A stretch of DNA of 64,000 nucleotides from Streptomyces sp. BHT-5-2 (GTDB taxonomy: Bacteria; Actinomycetota; Actinomycetes; Streptomycetales; Streptomycetaceae). Position 1 is the first letter of the stretch. Each line of letters begins with the position of its first letter. Position numbers and translations under genes: made by a program. Shown here piece by piece: positions 16,191 to 23,676 of the stretch. The DNA is taken from positions 4,650,001-4,714,000 of the forward strand of contig NZ_CP081496.1 in the NCBI RefSeq assembly GCF_019774615.1, written 5' to 3'. The notes beneath the pieces were generated by a model. That model did not search any database. It saw nothing but the letters and a program-made list of their open reading frames with translations, and was not told the origin of the DNA.

Positions 16191-17141
16191 GTGACAGACA
16201 ACACCGACAACGACCACAACACCCGCAACACCGCCAGGGCTTCCAGGACTTCCAGCACTGCCGGTATCGACATCACCACGCTCGCCGAGCGGCCGGCGCT
16301 GATCCCGCGGATCTACGACATCGACGAGAACTGGCCGGCATTCATCCCGCACGATCCGGTCGCGGCCGCCTACTTGGGCCGCGTCCCGGAGGACTTTCCC
16401 CACTACTGCGTGGTGGCGACCGAGGGCGAGCGCGTCGTGGCCCGCGGGCTGAGCGTGCCGTTCGAGGCCGATGTCGACACCGACGCCGATGTCGATGTCG
16501 ATGTCGATGTCGATGTCGATGTCGATGTCGATGTCGATGTCGATGTCGATGTCGATGTCGATGGTGGGGAGGAGTTGCCGGACGGTGGGTGGGATCGCGT
16601 CCTGACCTGGGCGTTCCGGGATCGGCGGGCGATGCGCGGACGCGAGCGTCACCAGGAACACAGGACACGAAAGACGGTCGCCGGCGCGTTGGAGATCACG
16701 GTGGACACCGCCTGCCTCGGGCGTGGACTCTCCTCCCGGATGTTGGCCGCGCTGCGCGACGCCGTCGGTCGGCAGGGCCACGACACGCTGCTCGCCCCGG
16801 TGCGGCCTACGGCCAAGCACCTCGAACCGCACGTCCCCATGGCCGAGTACATCCGTCGGCGGCGTGGCGACGGGCTGCCGGCCGATCCATGGCTGCGGGT
16901 ACACGTCAGGGCCGGCGGCACCATCGAGAAGGTCGCGCCGGCGTCGATGACGGTCAGCGGTTCGCTGGGCCAGTGGCGGCGGTGGACCGGCCTGCCGTTC
17001 GACCGCGACGGCCGGATCGAGGTCCCGGGCGCCCTCGTTCCGGTGCACTGCGACGTCGCGCAGGACCACGCCGTCTACGTCGAGCCGAATGTGTGGGTAC
17101 GGCACCGTGTGGAGCGGCCCGGCCCGAACGCCAACAGATAG
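16191..17141 (+). CDS. GNAT-like acetyltransferase with Asp-Val repeat insertion
   Basis: A 316-aa protein whose body looks like a GNAT-fold acetyltransferase. It has a CoA-loop-like VDTACLGRGLSSRMLAALRD, upstream strand YCVVATEGERVVARGLSVPF, and a C-terminal acceptor part (EYIRRRRGDGLPADPWLRVH). Between two strands, about residues 100-123, lie 12 uninterrupted Asp-Val pairs. These are encoded by a perfect GATGTC microsatellite, extended by imperfect units. The insertion falls where an inter-strand loop is expected, so repeat length could vary without unfolding the enzyme. The GTG at 16191 starts directly after the preceding intergenic region. The substrate is unknown. Confidence 0.78.
   Translation: MTDNTDNDHNTRNTARASRTSSTAGIDITTLAERPALIPRIYDIDENWPAFIPHDPVAAAYLGRVPEDFPHYCVVATEGERVVARGLSVPFEADVDTDADVDVDVDVDVDVDVDVDVDVDVDVDGGEELPDGGWDRVLTWAFRDRRAMRGRERHQEHRTRKTVAGALEITVDTACLGRGLSSRMLAALRDAVGRQGHDTLLAPVRPTAKHLEPHVPMAEYIRRRRGDGLPADPWLRVHVRAGGTIEKVAPASMTVSGSLGQWRRWTGLPFDRDGRIEVPGALVPVHCDVAQDHAVYVEPNVWVRHRVERPGPNANR
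16488..16559 (+). repeat. (GATGTC)12 in-frame microsatellite
   Basis: Twelve perfect hexanucleotide units occupy 72 bases, followed by GAT GGT. They encode Asp-Val. Preceding positions 16470-16487 contain imperfect GAT/GAC units. Because the unit is six bases, slippage keeps the reading frame. Confidence 0.97.
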
Positions 17142-17200
17142 TCGCGCTTCGCATGCGGGACCTCGCACGGCGACGTCGACGGCGGACGTCGGTCGATGGA

Positions 17201-18685
17201 CTACCCGGGCCTCCTGCGGCTCACGTTCATCCGGATGTCGTCGGCCGCCCAGAGCACGAACCGTTCGATGGGGGTCACCTGGTGCCCGGGGGCCGGCCGG
17301 AAGCGGAAGCGCTTGAGCAGTACGGCCAGGACCAACTCGGCCTCGACCATGGCCAGTCCGGCACCCTCGCAGCTGCGCGGCCCGAAGCCGAAGGGGATAT
17401 GGGCCAGCCGTGGCCGCCGGGCCACCTCGTCCGGGGCGAACCGCTCGGGCAGGAACTTCTCGGGCTGGGGCCAGTAGTCGGGGTTCATGTGGACGGCCCA
17501 GATCGGATAGAAGATCGTGGCGCCGGCCGGGATCAGGTGGTCGCCCAACCGGAGCGGTTCGACGGTCTCCCGTGCGCCGTAGGGGCCGGGCGGGTAGAGC
17601 CGCATCGCTTCCTTGAGGGTCATCTCCAGGTAGGTGAGGCGTCGCAGGTCGGCGTAGTCGGGCGCCGCGCGGTCGCCGAGTACGCGGTCCAGCTCGTCGG
17701 CGACGCGTTCGGCGACCTCGGGATGGCGCCCGAGCAGATACAGGGTCCAGGAAACGGCCACGCCGGTCGTGTGGTGGGCGGCCAGCATCGTCATCATGAC
17801 GGTGTCGCGGATCCGCGCGGGCCGTTCGCCGGCCGCCACCAGCGCCCCGATGAGATCGCTCTTGTCGGTGCGGGCGGTTCCGGGTCGGGCGGTTCCGGTG
17901 CGGTCGGTGTCGCCGGTCCGGTCGGTGGCACAGTGCGCCGTCACGACCTGGTCGACCGTCGCGCGCAGGTGGGCGAGGGCCTGCACGGCCCGCTCGGCGC
18001 GGCCTTCCTGGGCGTCGCTGCCCGGTGTCTCGTAGAGCCGTCCCAGGTGTTCGGTGAGGACCTCCTCGAACGCGGCGATCACGCCGTCCGGGTCCGCGAC
18101 CTCACCGCCCAGCGCGTACGCGCAGATCATCCGCAGGGACAGCGCGGTCAGGTCCTTCTGCAGCCCGACGGGCTCGCGGTCGGCCCGCTCCGCCCGCTCG
18201 GCCCAGCGGTCCGCGAGCTCCGTCGTCAGCGCGGTGAACCGTGCGAAGTGCCGCTCATGGGACGGCCGTCCGGCCAGAACCGACAGCAACAGGCGCCGCC
18301 AAGGGGCGTGTTCGGCGGCGGGCATCACCTGGATGTTGCCCGCCTCGCACAGCGGATCCAGGAACGCGAACAGCGGATCCGGGCGCTCGTCCAGGCGCGC
18401 CGTGGCCTCCAGCAGCACGGGGTCGGCGACCGACACCGCCCACTCCACGCCGGGCAGTTGGAACCGTACGACGGGCCCGTATTCGGCGTGCAGTCGTAAC
18501 TGGTAGGTGTGCAGCCCGCCGGCCGCCGCGATGGCTCCGGCCCCGCCGTCCGGCCGGGGCCCGGGGCCGGGAATGCTCGCGGCCGCTACATCCGATCCTG
18601 CCGATTCTCTCGACTCTTGGGGTTCTCCGGGCTCTTCGGGCTCTTCGGATTCTTTCGGCTGCTGATCCGCTTCAAGGTAGTCCAC
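17201..18685 (-). CDS. Cytochrome P450
   Basis: A 494-aa heme monooxygenase. Visible motifs are the I-helix MLAAHHTTGVAVSWTL, the ExxR of the K-helix (LKEAMRLYPPGPYG), the PERF region (EKFLPERFAPDEV) and the heme loop FGFGPRSCEGAGLA with the axial Cys. The I-helix has AHHTT in place of the usual A/G-G-x-D/E-T, so the acidic proton-delivery residue is replaced by His. I prefer the GTG at 18685, preceded by GGAGG with 5-base spacing. An upstream ATG at 18754 lies inside a 12-bp tandem repeat and has no good ribosome site. The N-terminus is Glu/Ser/Pro-rich and low complexity. No ferredoxin gene is adjacent. Confidence 0.92.
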   Translation of the reverse strand: MDYLEADQQPKESEEPEEPGEPQESRESAGSDVAAASIPGPGPRPDGGAGAIAAAGGLHTYQLRLHAEYGPVVRFQLPGVEWAVSVADPVLLEATARLDERPDPLFAFLDPLCEAGNIQVMPAAEHAPWRRLLLSVLAGRPSHERHFARFTALTTELADRWAERAERADREPVGLQKDLTALSLRMICAYALGGEVADPDGVIAAFEEVLTEHLGRLYETPGSDAQEGRAERAVQALAHLRATVDQVVTAHCATDRTGDTDRTGTARPGTARTDKSDLIGALVAAGERPARIRDTVMMTMLAAHHTTGVAVSWTLYLLGRHPEVAERVADELDRVLGDRAAPDYADLRRLTYLEMTLKEAMRLYPPGPYGARETVEPLRLGDHLIPAGATIFYPIWAVHMNPDYWPQPEKFLPERFAPDEVARRPRLAHIPFGFGPRSCEGAGLAMVEAELVLAVLLKRFRFRPAPGHQVTPIERFVLWAADDIRMNVSRRRPG

Positions 18686-18740
18686 CGGCACCTCCGGACA
18701 TCGATACCCGACCGCGGCCGCTCCGTTCACCGGCCGCGTC

Positions 18741-18824
18741 GTCCGTTGCGTCATGCCTCACGGCATGCGTTGCGTCATGTGTTGCGTCGTGCTTTACGTC
18801 ATCCGTTGCATCATCCAGTGCAGC
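18741..18824. repeat. Seven-unit 12-bp imperfect tandem repeat
   Basis: Units start every 12 bases from 18741 with plus-strand consensus ATGCGTTGCGTC; unit three is exact and the others differ at one to five positions. The array lies just upstream of the P450 gene, in its 5' region, and contains an alternative ATG. Confidence 0.85.
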
Positions 18825-18925
18825 ACCGATGGGCGGGACTTGGACAGTCCCAGGCATGACCGCGGGTCGGCACTCCCCCAGGCATCGACCGGCCCCTGGT
18901 GCACGGGCTGACGTACGTTGGGCCG

Positions 18926-19393
18926 ATGAGAGAAGAGCTACTGGGCGGGCCGCGGGAGCGGTGGCGGGGCTTGGCGCGGCGGGCGCGCTGGGTGCTCGTG
19001 GTGTATGTCATCGGGTTCGTGGAGGGGACCTGCGCGCATGTGCTGGATCTCGCGCGTGGCGGGATCCATGCGTACGCGGCCTTCGCCCCGGTGCCGGTGC
19101 AGGTGCTTTTCGTGAGCCTGGTCGTGCTCGACCCGCTGGTGGTCGTGCTGGTGGGGCTGGTGCGGCCGGCGGGGGTTCGGCTGGGTGCCGGCGTGATGGC
19201 GCTGGACGTGTTGGCGAACTGGATCGTCAACTGGTCCTACATGCAGGCCGATCCGGCCCGATTGCTGCGGCCGGTCGGGTTGCTCCCCATCACGCTCTTC
19301 GGGTTGTTCGTCCTCGCGACCGCGGTTCCGGCGCTGCGGGCCGTGCACGGGGCGGCGACGGGGCGAGGGGTGGCGCCGCGCGTCCTGACCTGA
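18926..19393 (+). CDS. Small integral membrane protein
   Basis: A 155-aa protein with about four hydrophobic segments (near residues 20-40, 58-78, 82-105 and 118-138). It has basic N-terminal residues (RERWRGLARRARW) and a conserved-looking NWIVNWSYMQADPARLLRP loop. The family is not recognised. No ribosome site precedes the ATG at 18926; the start was chosen because the basic, membrane-leading sequence begins there. Its 5' region is shared with the P450 repeat array on the other strand. Confidence 0.7.
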   Translation: MREELLGGPRERWRGLARRARWVLVVYVIGFVEGTCAHVLDLARGGIHAYAAFAPVPVQVLFVSLVVLDPLVVVLVGLVRPAGVRLGAGVMALDVLANWIVNWSYMQADPARLLRPVGLLPITLFGLFVLATAVPALRAVHGAATGRGVAPRVLT

Positions 19394-19417
19394 GGCGGTC
19401 GACTCGGGCGATCGGCC

Positions 19418-19588
19418 TCAGTGATCGCCGGCCGCTCGTAGGCCGCACGCGATCCGCTGCCATTTGGCGAAGATCTCCGGCCGTTCGTCGGCCCGTGCCC
19501 GGTTCATCTCGTCGTCGAAGCGCCGGGCGAGGGACGGGCTGGCGAGCGCCTCACGAATACGCTCGACGGTCCATGGCAGGGTGCTCAT
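19418..19588 (-). CDS. Hypothetical small protein (56 aa)
   Basis: A short gene with a strong start: AGGGAGGAAGGC immediately precedes the ATG at 19588, and the stop is at 19418. The product MSTLPWTVERIREALASPSL, then ARRFDDEMNRARADERPEIF, AKWQRIACGLRAAGDH is predicted to be mostly helical, charged and cytosolic. It resembles short antitoxin-like or DUF-type actinomycete proteins, but I cannot place it. The codon pattern (G/C in third positions) supports it being real. Confidence 0.6.
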   Translation of the reverse strand: MSTLPWTVERIREALASPSLARRFDDEMNRARADERPEIFAKWQRIACGLRAAGDH

Positions 19589-20110
19589 GCCTTCCTCCCT
19601 TTCCAGCGTTGTGAAGCCGTCAAAGATAGCGGGCCGGATGGGCCCTGGAGTGCGTTTTCACCTGCTGCAACCCGAAGGGGCGAATTACGGGGAGAAGGTG
19701 GTGGCGCCGGGGAGGCGGCGCGGACGGCTTGTGGGTGGGGTGCCGGTCAGGTCGGTGTGGTCGGCGGGATCGGCATGCCGAGCGGTTCGGGGGCGGGATC
19801 GCCACTCGGCGTGGTCATTCGGGGGAGTCGTTCCGGGGAGCCGTACCGGGAGCCACGGGCCGGGGCGGCAGGGCAGGCCCGGCGGGGGGCGGCGGGCGGG
19901 GGCGACGACGGGGCGGTGCGGGCCCGGATGGGAGGTGCCGAAGGTGCGAACGGTCCCGGTGGCACCGATCCTGAACAGAAGGAGTCGCACGTCACAGCAG
20001 GAGTCGCACGTCGCGGCGACGACGCACCGGGCGACAGCACCGGGAAGGCGCAGTACGTACCTGATTAGGCAGCGTGTCGCGGCACCGTCGTGACAGCGGA
20101 ACGGACGCAC
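19589..20110. other. 522-base region upstream of the Clp gene
   Basis: No gene is supported. GGAGTCGCACGTC occurs twice at 19981-19993 and 20000-20012 (period 19), about 100 bases before the Clp start. This is a possible regulator-binding direct repeat. No CIRCE or HAIR heat-shock operator was seen. Confidence 0.5.
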
Positions 20111-22693
20111 ATGACCGATGGATTCATGGGTCCGGAGGGTTATGGCCCGGACTCGTTTGGTGACTTTCTCGCGCGCTTCTTCGGGCGTTCCGCGCAGTCG
20201 CCGGGTGAGGAGGGGGGCACCCCCATGCCGCGGCAGGCCGACATCGCCCGGCTGATGAGCGGGCCGGCCCGCGATCTGGTGACCTCCGCCGCCGCGTACG
20301 CCGCCGAGCACGGCAGTCCCGAGCTGGGCACCGAGCACCTGTTGCGGGCGGCGCTGAGCACCGAGCCGACCCGGAGCCTGATGCGGCAGTCGGGGGCGGA
20401 TCCGGATGTGCTGGCGGCCGAGATCGACCGGAACGCCGGGTCGGGGCCGTTGCAGAAGAGCGTCGCGGTGACCCCGGCGGTCAAACGGGCACTGCTGGGG
20501 GCGCACGAGCTGGCGCGCGGCACGGGGGCGTCGTACATCGGGCCGGAACACGTACTGGAGGCGCTGGCCTCGAATCCGGACTCGGCGGCGGGGCGCATCC
20601 TGCACCTGGCGCACTTCGATCCGCAGGCGTCCGCGGGCGGGCACGGGGGTGCCGGGGCGCACCAGCCGTCGGGGTCGGGCGCCGAGCACGGCCCGGTACC
20701 GCATCACGACACACCGACGCTGGACAAGTACAGCCGGGATCTGACGGACCTGGCCCGGGCCGGCCGGATCGATCCGGTCATCGGGCGGGAGGAGCAGATC
20801 GAGCAGACCATCGAGGTGCTGTCGCGGCGTGGGAAGAACAATCCGGTGCTGGTCGGCGACGCGGGTGTGGGGAAGACCGCGATCGTGGAGGGGCTGGCGC
20901 AGCGGCTGGCCGACGGGGAGGTGCCCGAGACGCTGGCGGGGCGGCGGATCGTGGCGCTGGACCTGACCGCGGTGGTGGCCGGCACCCGTTACCGCGGCGA
21001 CTTCGAGGAGCGGATGAACAACATCATCGAGGAGGTCCGGGCGCACTCCGACTCGTTGATCGTCTTCATCGACGAGCTGCACACCGTGGTGGGGGCGGGC
21101 GGTGGCACCGGAGAGGGCGGGGCGCTGGAGGCCAGCAACATGATCAAGCCGGCGCTGGCGCGCGGCGAGCTGCATGTGATCGGGGCCAGCACGCTGGAGG
21201 AGTACCGGCGGTACATCGAGAAGGACGCCGCGCTGGCCCGCCGCTTCCAGCCGATCCTGGTACCCGAGCCGACGGTGCCGGACACGGTGCAGATCCTGCG
21301 TGGGCTCCAGGACCGCTACGAGGCCCACCACCAGGTGCGGTACACCAAGGAGGCGGTGCTGGCCGCGGTGGAGCTGTCGGACCGGTACATCACCGACCGG
21401 TTCCTGCCGGACAAGGCGATCGACCTGCTGGACCAGGCGGGGGCCCGGGTCCGGTTGCGGTCGGCCACCAAGACGCCCAACGTGCGCGATCTGGAGCGCG
21501 AGGTGGAGCAGTTGGGGCGGGACAAGGACCAGGCGGTCGCCTCGGAGCAGTACGAGCGGGCGACCGAGCTGCGGGACCGGATCGCGGCGCTCACCGAGCA
21601 GATCCGGACCGTCCAGGAGACGCCGGGCGAGCGGCCGATGGGGGGCGACGGCCGGATCGTGGAGGTCACCGCGGAGGACGTCGCGGAGATCGTGTCGCGG
21701 CAGACCGGGGTGCCGGTGAGCAGCCTGACGGAGGAGGAGAAGGACCGGCTGCTGGGGCTGGCGGGGCGGCTGCAGAACCGTGTGATCGGTCAGAACGACG
21801 CGGTGGCGGCGGTGTCGGAGGCGGTGCTGCGGTCCCGGGCCGGACTGGCCGACCCGAACCGGCCGATCGGCAGCTTCCTCTTCCTCGGCCCGACGGGGGT
21901 GGGCAAGACCGAGCTGGCGCGGGCGCTGGCCGAGGCGCTGTTCGGCAGCGAGGACCGCATGGTGCGGTTGGACATGAGCGAGTATCAGGAGCGGCACACG
22001 GTCAGCCGGCTGATCGGCGCCCCGCCCGGGTACGTCGGCCATGAGGACGCCGGCCAGCTCACCGAGGCGATCCGCCACCACCCGTATTCGCTGCTGCTGC
22101 TCGACGAGGTGGAGAAGGCGCACCCGGACGTCTTCAACATGCTGTTGCAGGTGCTCGACGACGGGCATCTGACGGACTCTCAGGGGCGCACCATCGACTT
22201 CAAGAACACCGTGATCGTGATGACCAGCAACCTCGGTTCGGAGGCGCTCAGCAGCGGTCGCGGGGTGCTCGGCTTCGGGACGGCGGACGGGGGTTCGGAC
22301 GACGGCGCGCGGGAGCGGGCGCTCAGCGCCCTGCGGGGGCACTTCCGGCCGGAGTTCCTCAACCGGCTCGACGAGATCATCGTCTTCCGCCAGCTGACCG
22401 ACGAGCAGTTGCACCAGATCACCGGGCTGCTGCTGGACGGCACCCGCCGCCGGCTGCACGCCCAGGACATCGCCGTCGACTTCTCCCCCGGTGCCGTGGA
22501 CTGGCTCACCCGCCGCGGCCACCAACCCGAGTACGGGGCCCGGCCGCTGCGCCGGACCATCCAGCGCGAGGTCGACAACCGGCTGTCGCGGATGCTGCTC
22601 GACGGGGCGCTGTCGAGCGGGGACCGGGTGCGGGTGGACGTCACCGACGACGCGCTGGCCTTCCAGGCCGACCGGCCGGAGCACACCAAGTGA
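20111..22693 (+). CDS. ClpC-like AAA+ unfoldase (HSP100)
   Basis: A two-ring-domain ATP-dependent unfoldase of 860 aa. Order: a roughly 50-residue unusual N-terminal extension, a double Clp_N domain (LGTEHLLRAAL, YIGPEHVLEAL), then D1 with Walker A GDAGVGKT and Walker B LIVFIDELHT. A short UVR-like middle segment (SEQYERATELRDRIAALTEQ) follows, then D2 with GPTGVGKTELARAL and LLLLDEVEKAHPDVFNMLLQ, and a C-terminal small domain. The short middle domain and an LGF tripeptide (GVLGFGTADGG) in the expected ClpP-docking loop favour ClpC over ClpB. It would therefore feed ClpP rather than act as a disaggregase. It is diverged from housekeeping ClpC. The start could also be the GTG at 20090. Confidence 0.93.
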   Translation: MTDGFMGPEGYGPDSFGDFLARFFGRSAQSPGEEGGTPMPRQADIARLMSGPARDLVTSAAAYAAEHGSPELGTEHLLRAALSTEPTRSLMRQSGADPDVLAAEIDRNAGSGPLQKSVAVTPAVKRALLGAHELARGTGASYIGPEHVLEALASNPDSAAGRILHLAHFDPQASAGGHGGAGAHQPSGSGAEHGPVPHHDTPTLDKYSRDLTDLARAGRIDPVIGREEQIEQTIEVLSRRGKNNPVLVGDAGVGKTAIVEGLAQRLADGEVPETLAGRRIVALDLTAVVAGTRYRGDFEERMNNIIEEVRAHSDSLIVFIDELHTVVGAGGGTGEGGALEASNMIKPALARGELHVIGASTLEEYRRYIEKDAALARRFQPILVPEPTVPDTVQILRGLQDRYEAHHQVRYTKEAVLAAVELSDRYITDRFLPDKAIDLLDQAGARVRLRSATKTPNVRDLEREVEQLGRDKDQAVASEQYERATELRDRIAALTEQIRTVQETPGERPMGGDGRIVEVTAEDVAEIVSRQTGVPVSSLTEEEKDRLLGLAGRLQNRVIGQNDAVAAVSEAVLRSRAGLADPNRPIGSFLFLGPTGVGKTELARALAEALFGSEDRMVRLDMSEYQERHTVSRLIGAPPGYVGHEDAGQLTEAIRHHPYSLLLLDEVEKAHPDVFNMLLQVLDDGHLTDSQGRTIDFKNTVIVMTSNLGSEALSSGRGVLGFGTADGGSDDGARERALSALRGHFRPEFLNRLDEIIVFRQLTDEQLHQITGLLLDGTRRRLHAQDIAVDFSPGAVDWLTRRGHQPEYGARPLRRTIQREVDNRLSRMLLDGALSSGDRVRVDVTDDALAFQADRPEHTK

Positions 22694-22726
22694 GCGGCAC
22701 GGCCGCGGGGACCGGGAGGAGTCGCA

Positions 22727-23242
22727 CTGAACGGTCAGCCGGATGACGGCGGCGAGTCGGAGCTGATCTGGCCGCGGGACCGCAACGAGACCGAGGAGCA
22801 GCGCGCCGACCGGCGGTGGACCGAACTCCTGCAGGAAGTGCGGGTCATCCAGACCGGGGTGCAGATCCTGTTCGGCTTTCTGCTCACCGTCGTCTTCACC
22901 CAGCGGTTCGCCTCGCTCAGCACCACGGACCGGAACATCTACGTGATCACCCTGCTGCTGGGGGCCTCCACCACCGGTGCGCTGGTGGGGACGGTGACCT
23001 TCCACCGGCTGGTGGCCGGGCACCGGCTCAAGCCGCAGACCGTGCTGTGGGCGTCGCGGCTGGCGCTGGTCGGGGTGGTGCTGCTGCTGGCCACGGTCGC
23101 CTCCGCGCTGCTGCTCATCCTGCGGCTGGCGCTGAACGCCGAGGCCGCGCCGTGGGTGGTGGCGGTCCTGGTGGCGTGGTTCGTGGGGTGCTGGTTCGTC
23201 CTGCCGGCGTGGGTGCTGCGCCGCTACTCGTCGTCGGAGTGA
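22727..23242 (+). CDS. DUF6328-like four-helix membrane protein, apparent CTG start
   Basis: The hydrophobic core (IQTGVQILFGFLLTVVFTQR, then three more segments) and the acidic lead NETEEQRADRRWTELLQEVR match DUF6328-type actinobacterial membrane proteins. The conserved lead begins well upstream of the first GTG in frame (22838). No ATG, GTG or TTG lies in frame between that codon and the Clp stop. GGAGG sits seven bases before a CTG at 22727, so CTG is the best start, giving 171 aa. The gene follows the Clp gene by 33 bases and is probably co-transcribed with it. Confidence 0.72.
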   Translation: MNGQPDDGGESELIWPRDRNETEEQRADRRWTELLQEVRVIQTGVQILFGFLLTVVFTQRFASLSTTDRNIYVITLLLGASTTGALVGTVTFHRLVAGHRLKPQTVLWASRLALVGVVLLLATVASALLLILRLALNAEAAPWVVAVLVAWFVGCWFVLPAWVLRRYSSSE

Positions 23243-23376
23243 GCGGACCGGGCGGACTGCGCGGCGGTGGGGCCGGTGCGACCATGGAGGGGAGGTGCGG
23301 GGCGCGCCGGGGAGCCGGCTGAGCGGCTCCGCACGCCCGGTGCCACCGACGGATCCGTGGGGACGGAGGGATCACC

Positions 23377-23616
23377 ATGACGGTCTGCGAGGTCTGCGGG
23401 AACGACTACGCGCGGGGTTTCGAGGTGCACATCGACGGCGCGGTGCACTCCTTCGACTGTGTGGAGTGCGCGGCCCAGCTGATCGCCCCGACCTGCGAGA
23501 ACTGCCAGTGCCGGATCCTCGGGCACGGGCTGGAGGCGGCGGGCGACCGGTACTTCTGCTGTGCGCACTGCGCGCGGCGCCGCGGGGTCAAGGAGCTGGC
23601 CGACAGCGTGGCGTGA
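23377..23616 (+). CDS. Small zinc-ribbon protein
   Basis: A 79-aa protein with ten cysteines in CxxC and CxC pairs: VCEVCGNDY, FDCVECAAQL, PTCENCQCRILG, YFCCAHCARRR. This arrangement would bind two or three zinc ions and resembles treble-clef or metallothionein-like bacterial proteins. GGAGG precedes the ATG at 23377. It is downstream of the Clp and DUF6328-like genes and may belong to the same stress-related transcript. Confidence 0.82.
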   Translation: MTVCEVCGNDYARGFEVHIDGAVHSFDCVECAAQLIAPTCENCQCRILGHGLEAAGDRYFCCAHCARRRGVKELADSVA

Positions 23617-23631
23617 CGCCGGGACACATGC

Positions 23632-23664
23632 TGCGGCGGCCGTCCCGCGGGGACGGCCGCCGCA
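23632..23664. terminator. Perfect 15-bp hairpin between convergent genes
   Basis: TGCGGCGGCCGTCCC (23632-23646) and its exact complement (23650-23664) flank a 3-base GCG loop. It separates the zinc-ribbon gene (+) from the membrane protein gene (-) and is a strong bidirectional terminator candidate. Confidence 0.85.
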
Positions 23665-23676
23665 TCCGCGCACCGC

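Noticed and set aside
16167..17168. Minus-strand frame with Asp-Ile repeats
   Set aside because: It is the reverse complement of the GATGTC microsatellite. The plus strand carries the acetyltransferase motifs.
17201..18685. Biosynthetic gene cluster around the P450
   Set aside because: No synthase, cyclase or ferredoxin gene adjoins it, so a lone P450 is the safer reading.
18686..18754. Longer P450 N-terminus starting at 18754
   Set aside because: Its ATG lies in a tandem repeat without a proper ribosome site, whereas GGAGG precedes the GTG at 18685.
19685..23023. Very long open frame (over 1100 codons) on the minus strand opposite the Clp gene
   Set aside because: It lies antisense to a well supported AAA+ gene and its product is compositionally biased (Arg/Pro/Gly/His) without family signals. 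It is a high-GC shadow.
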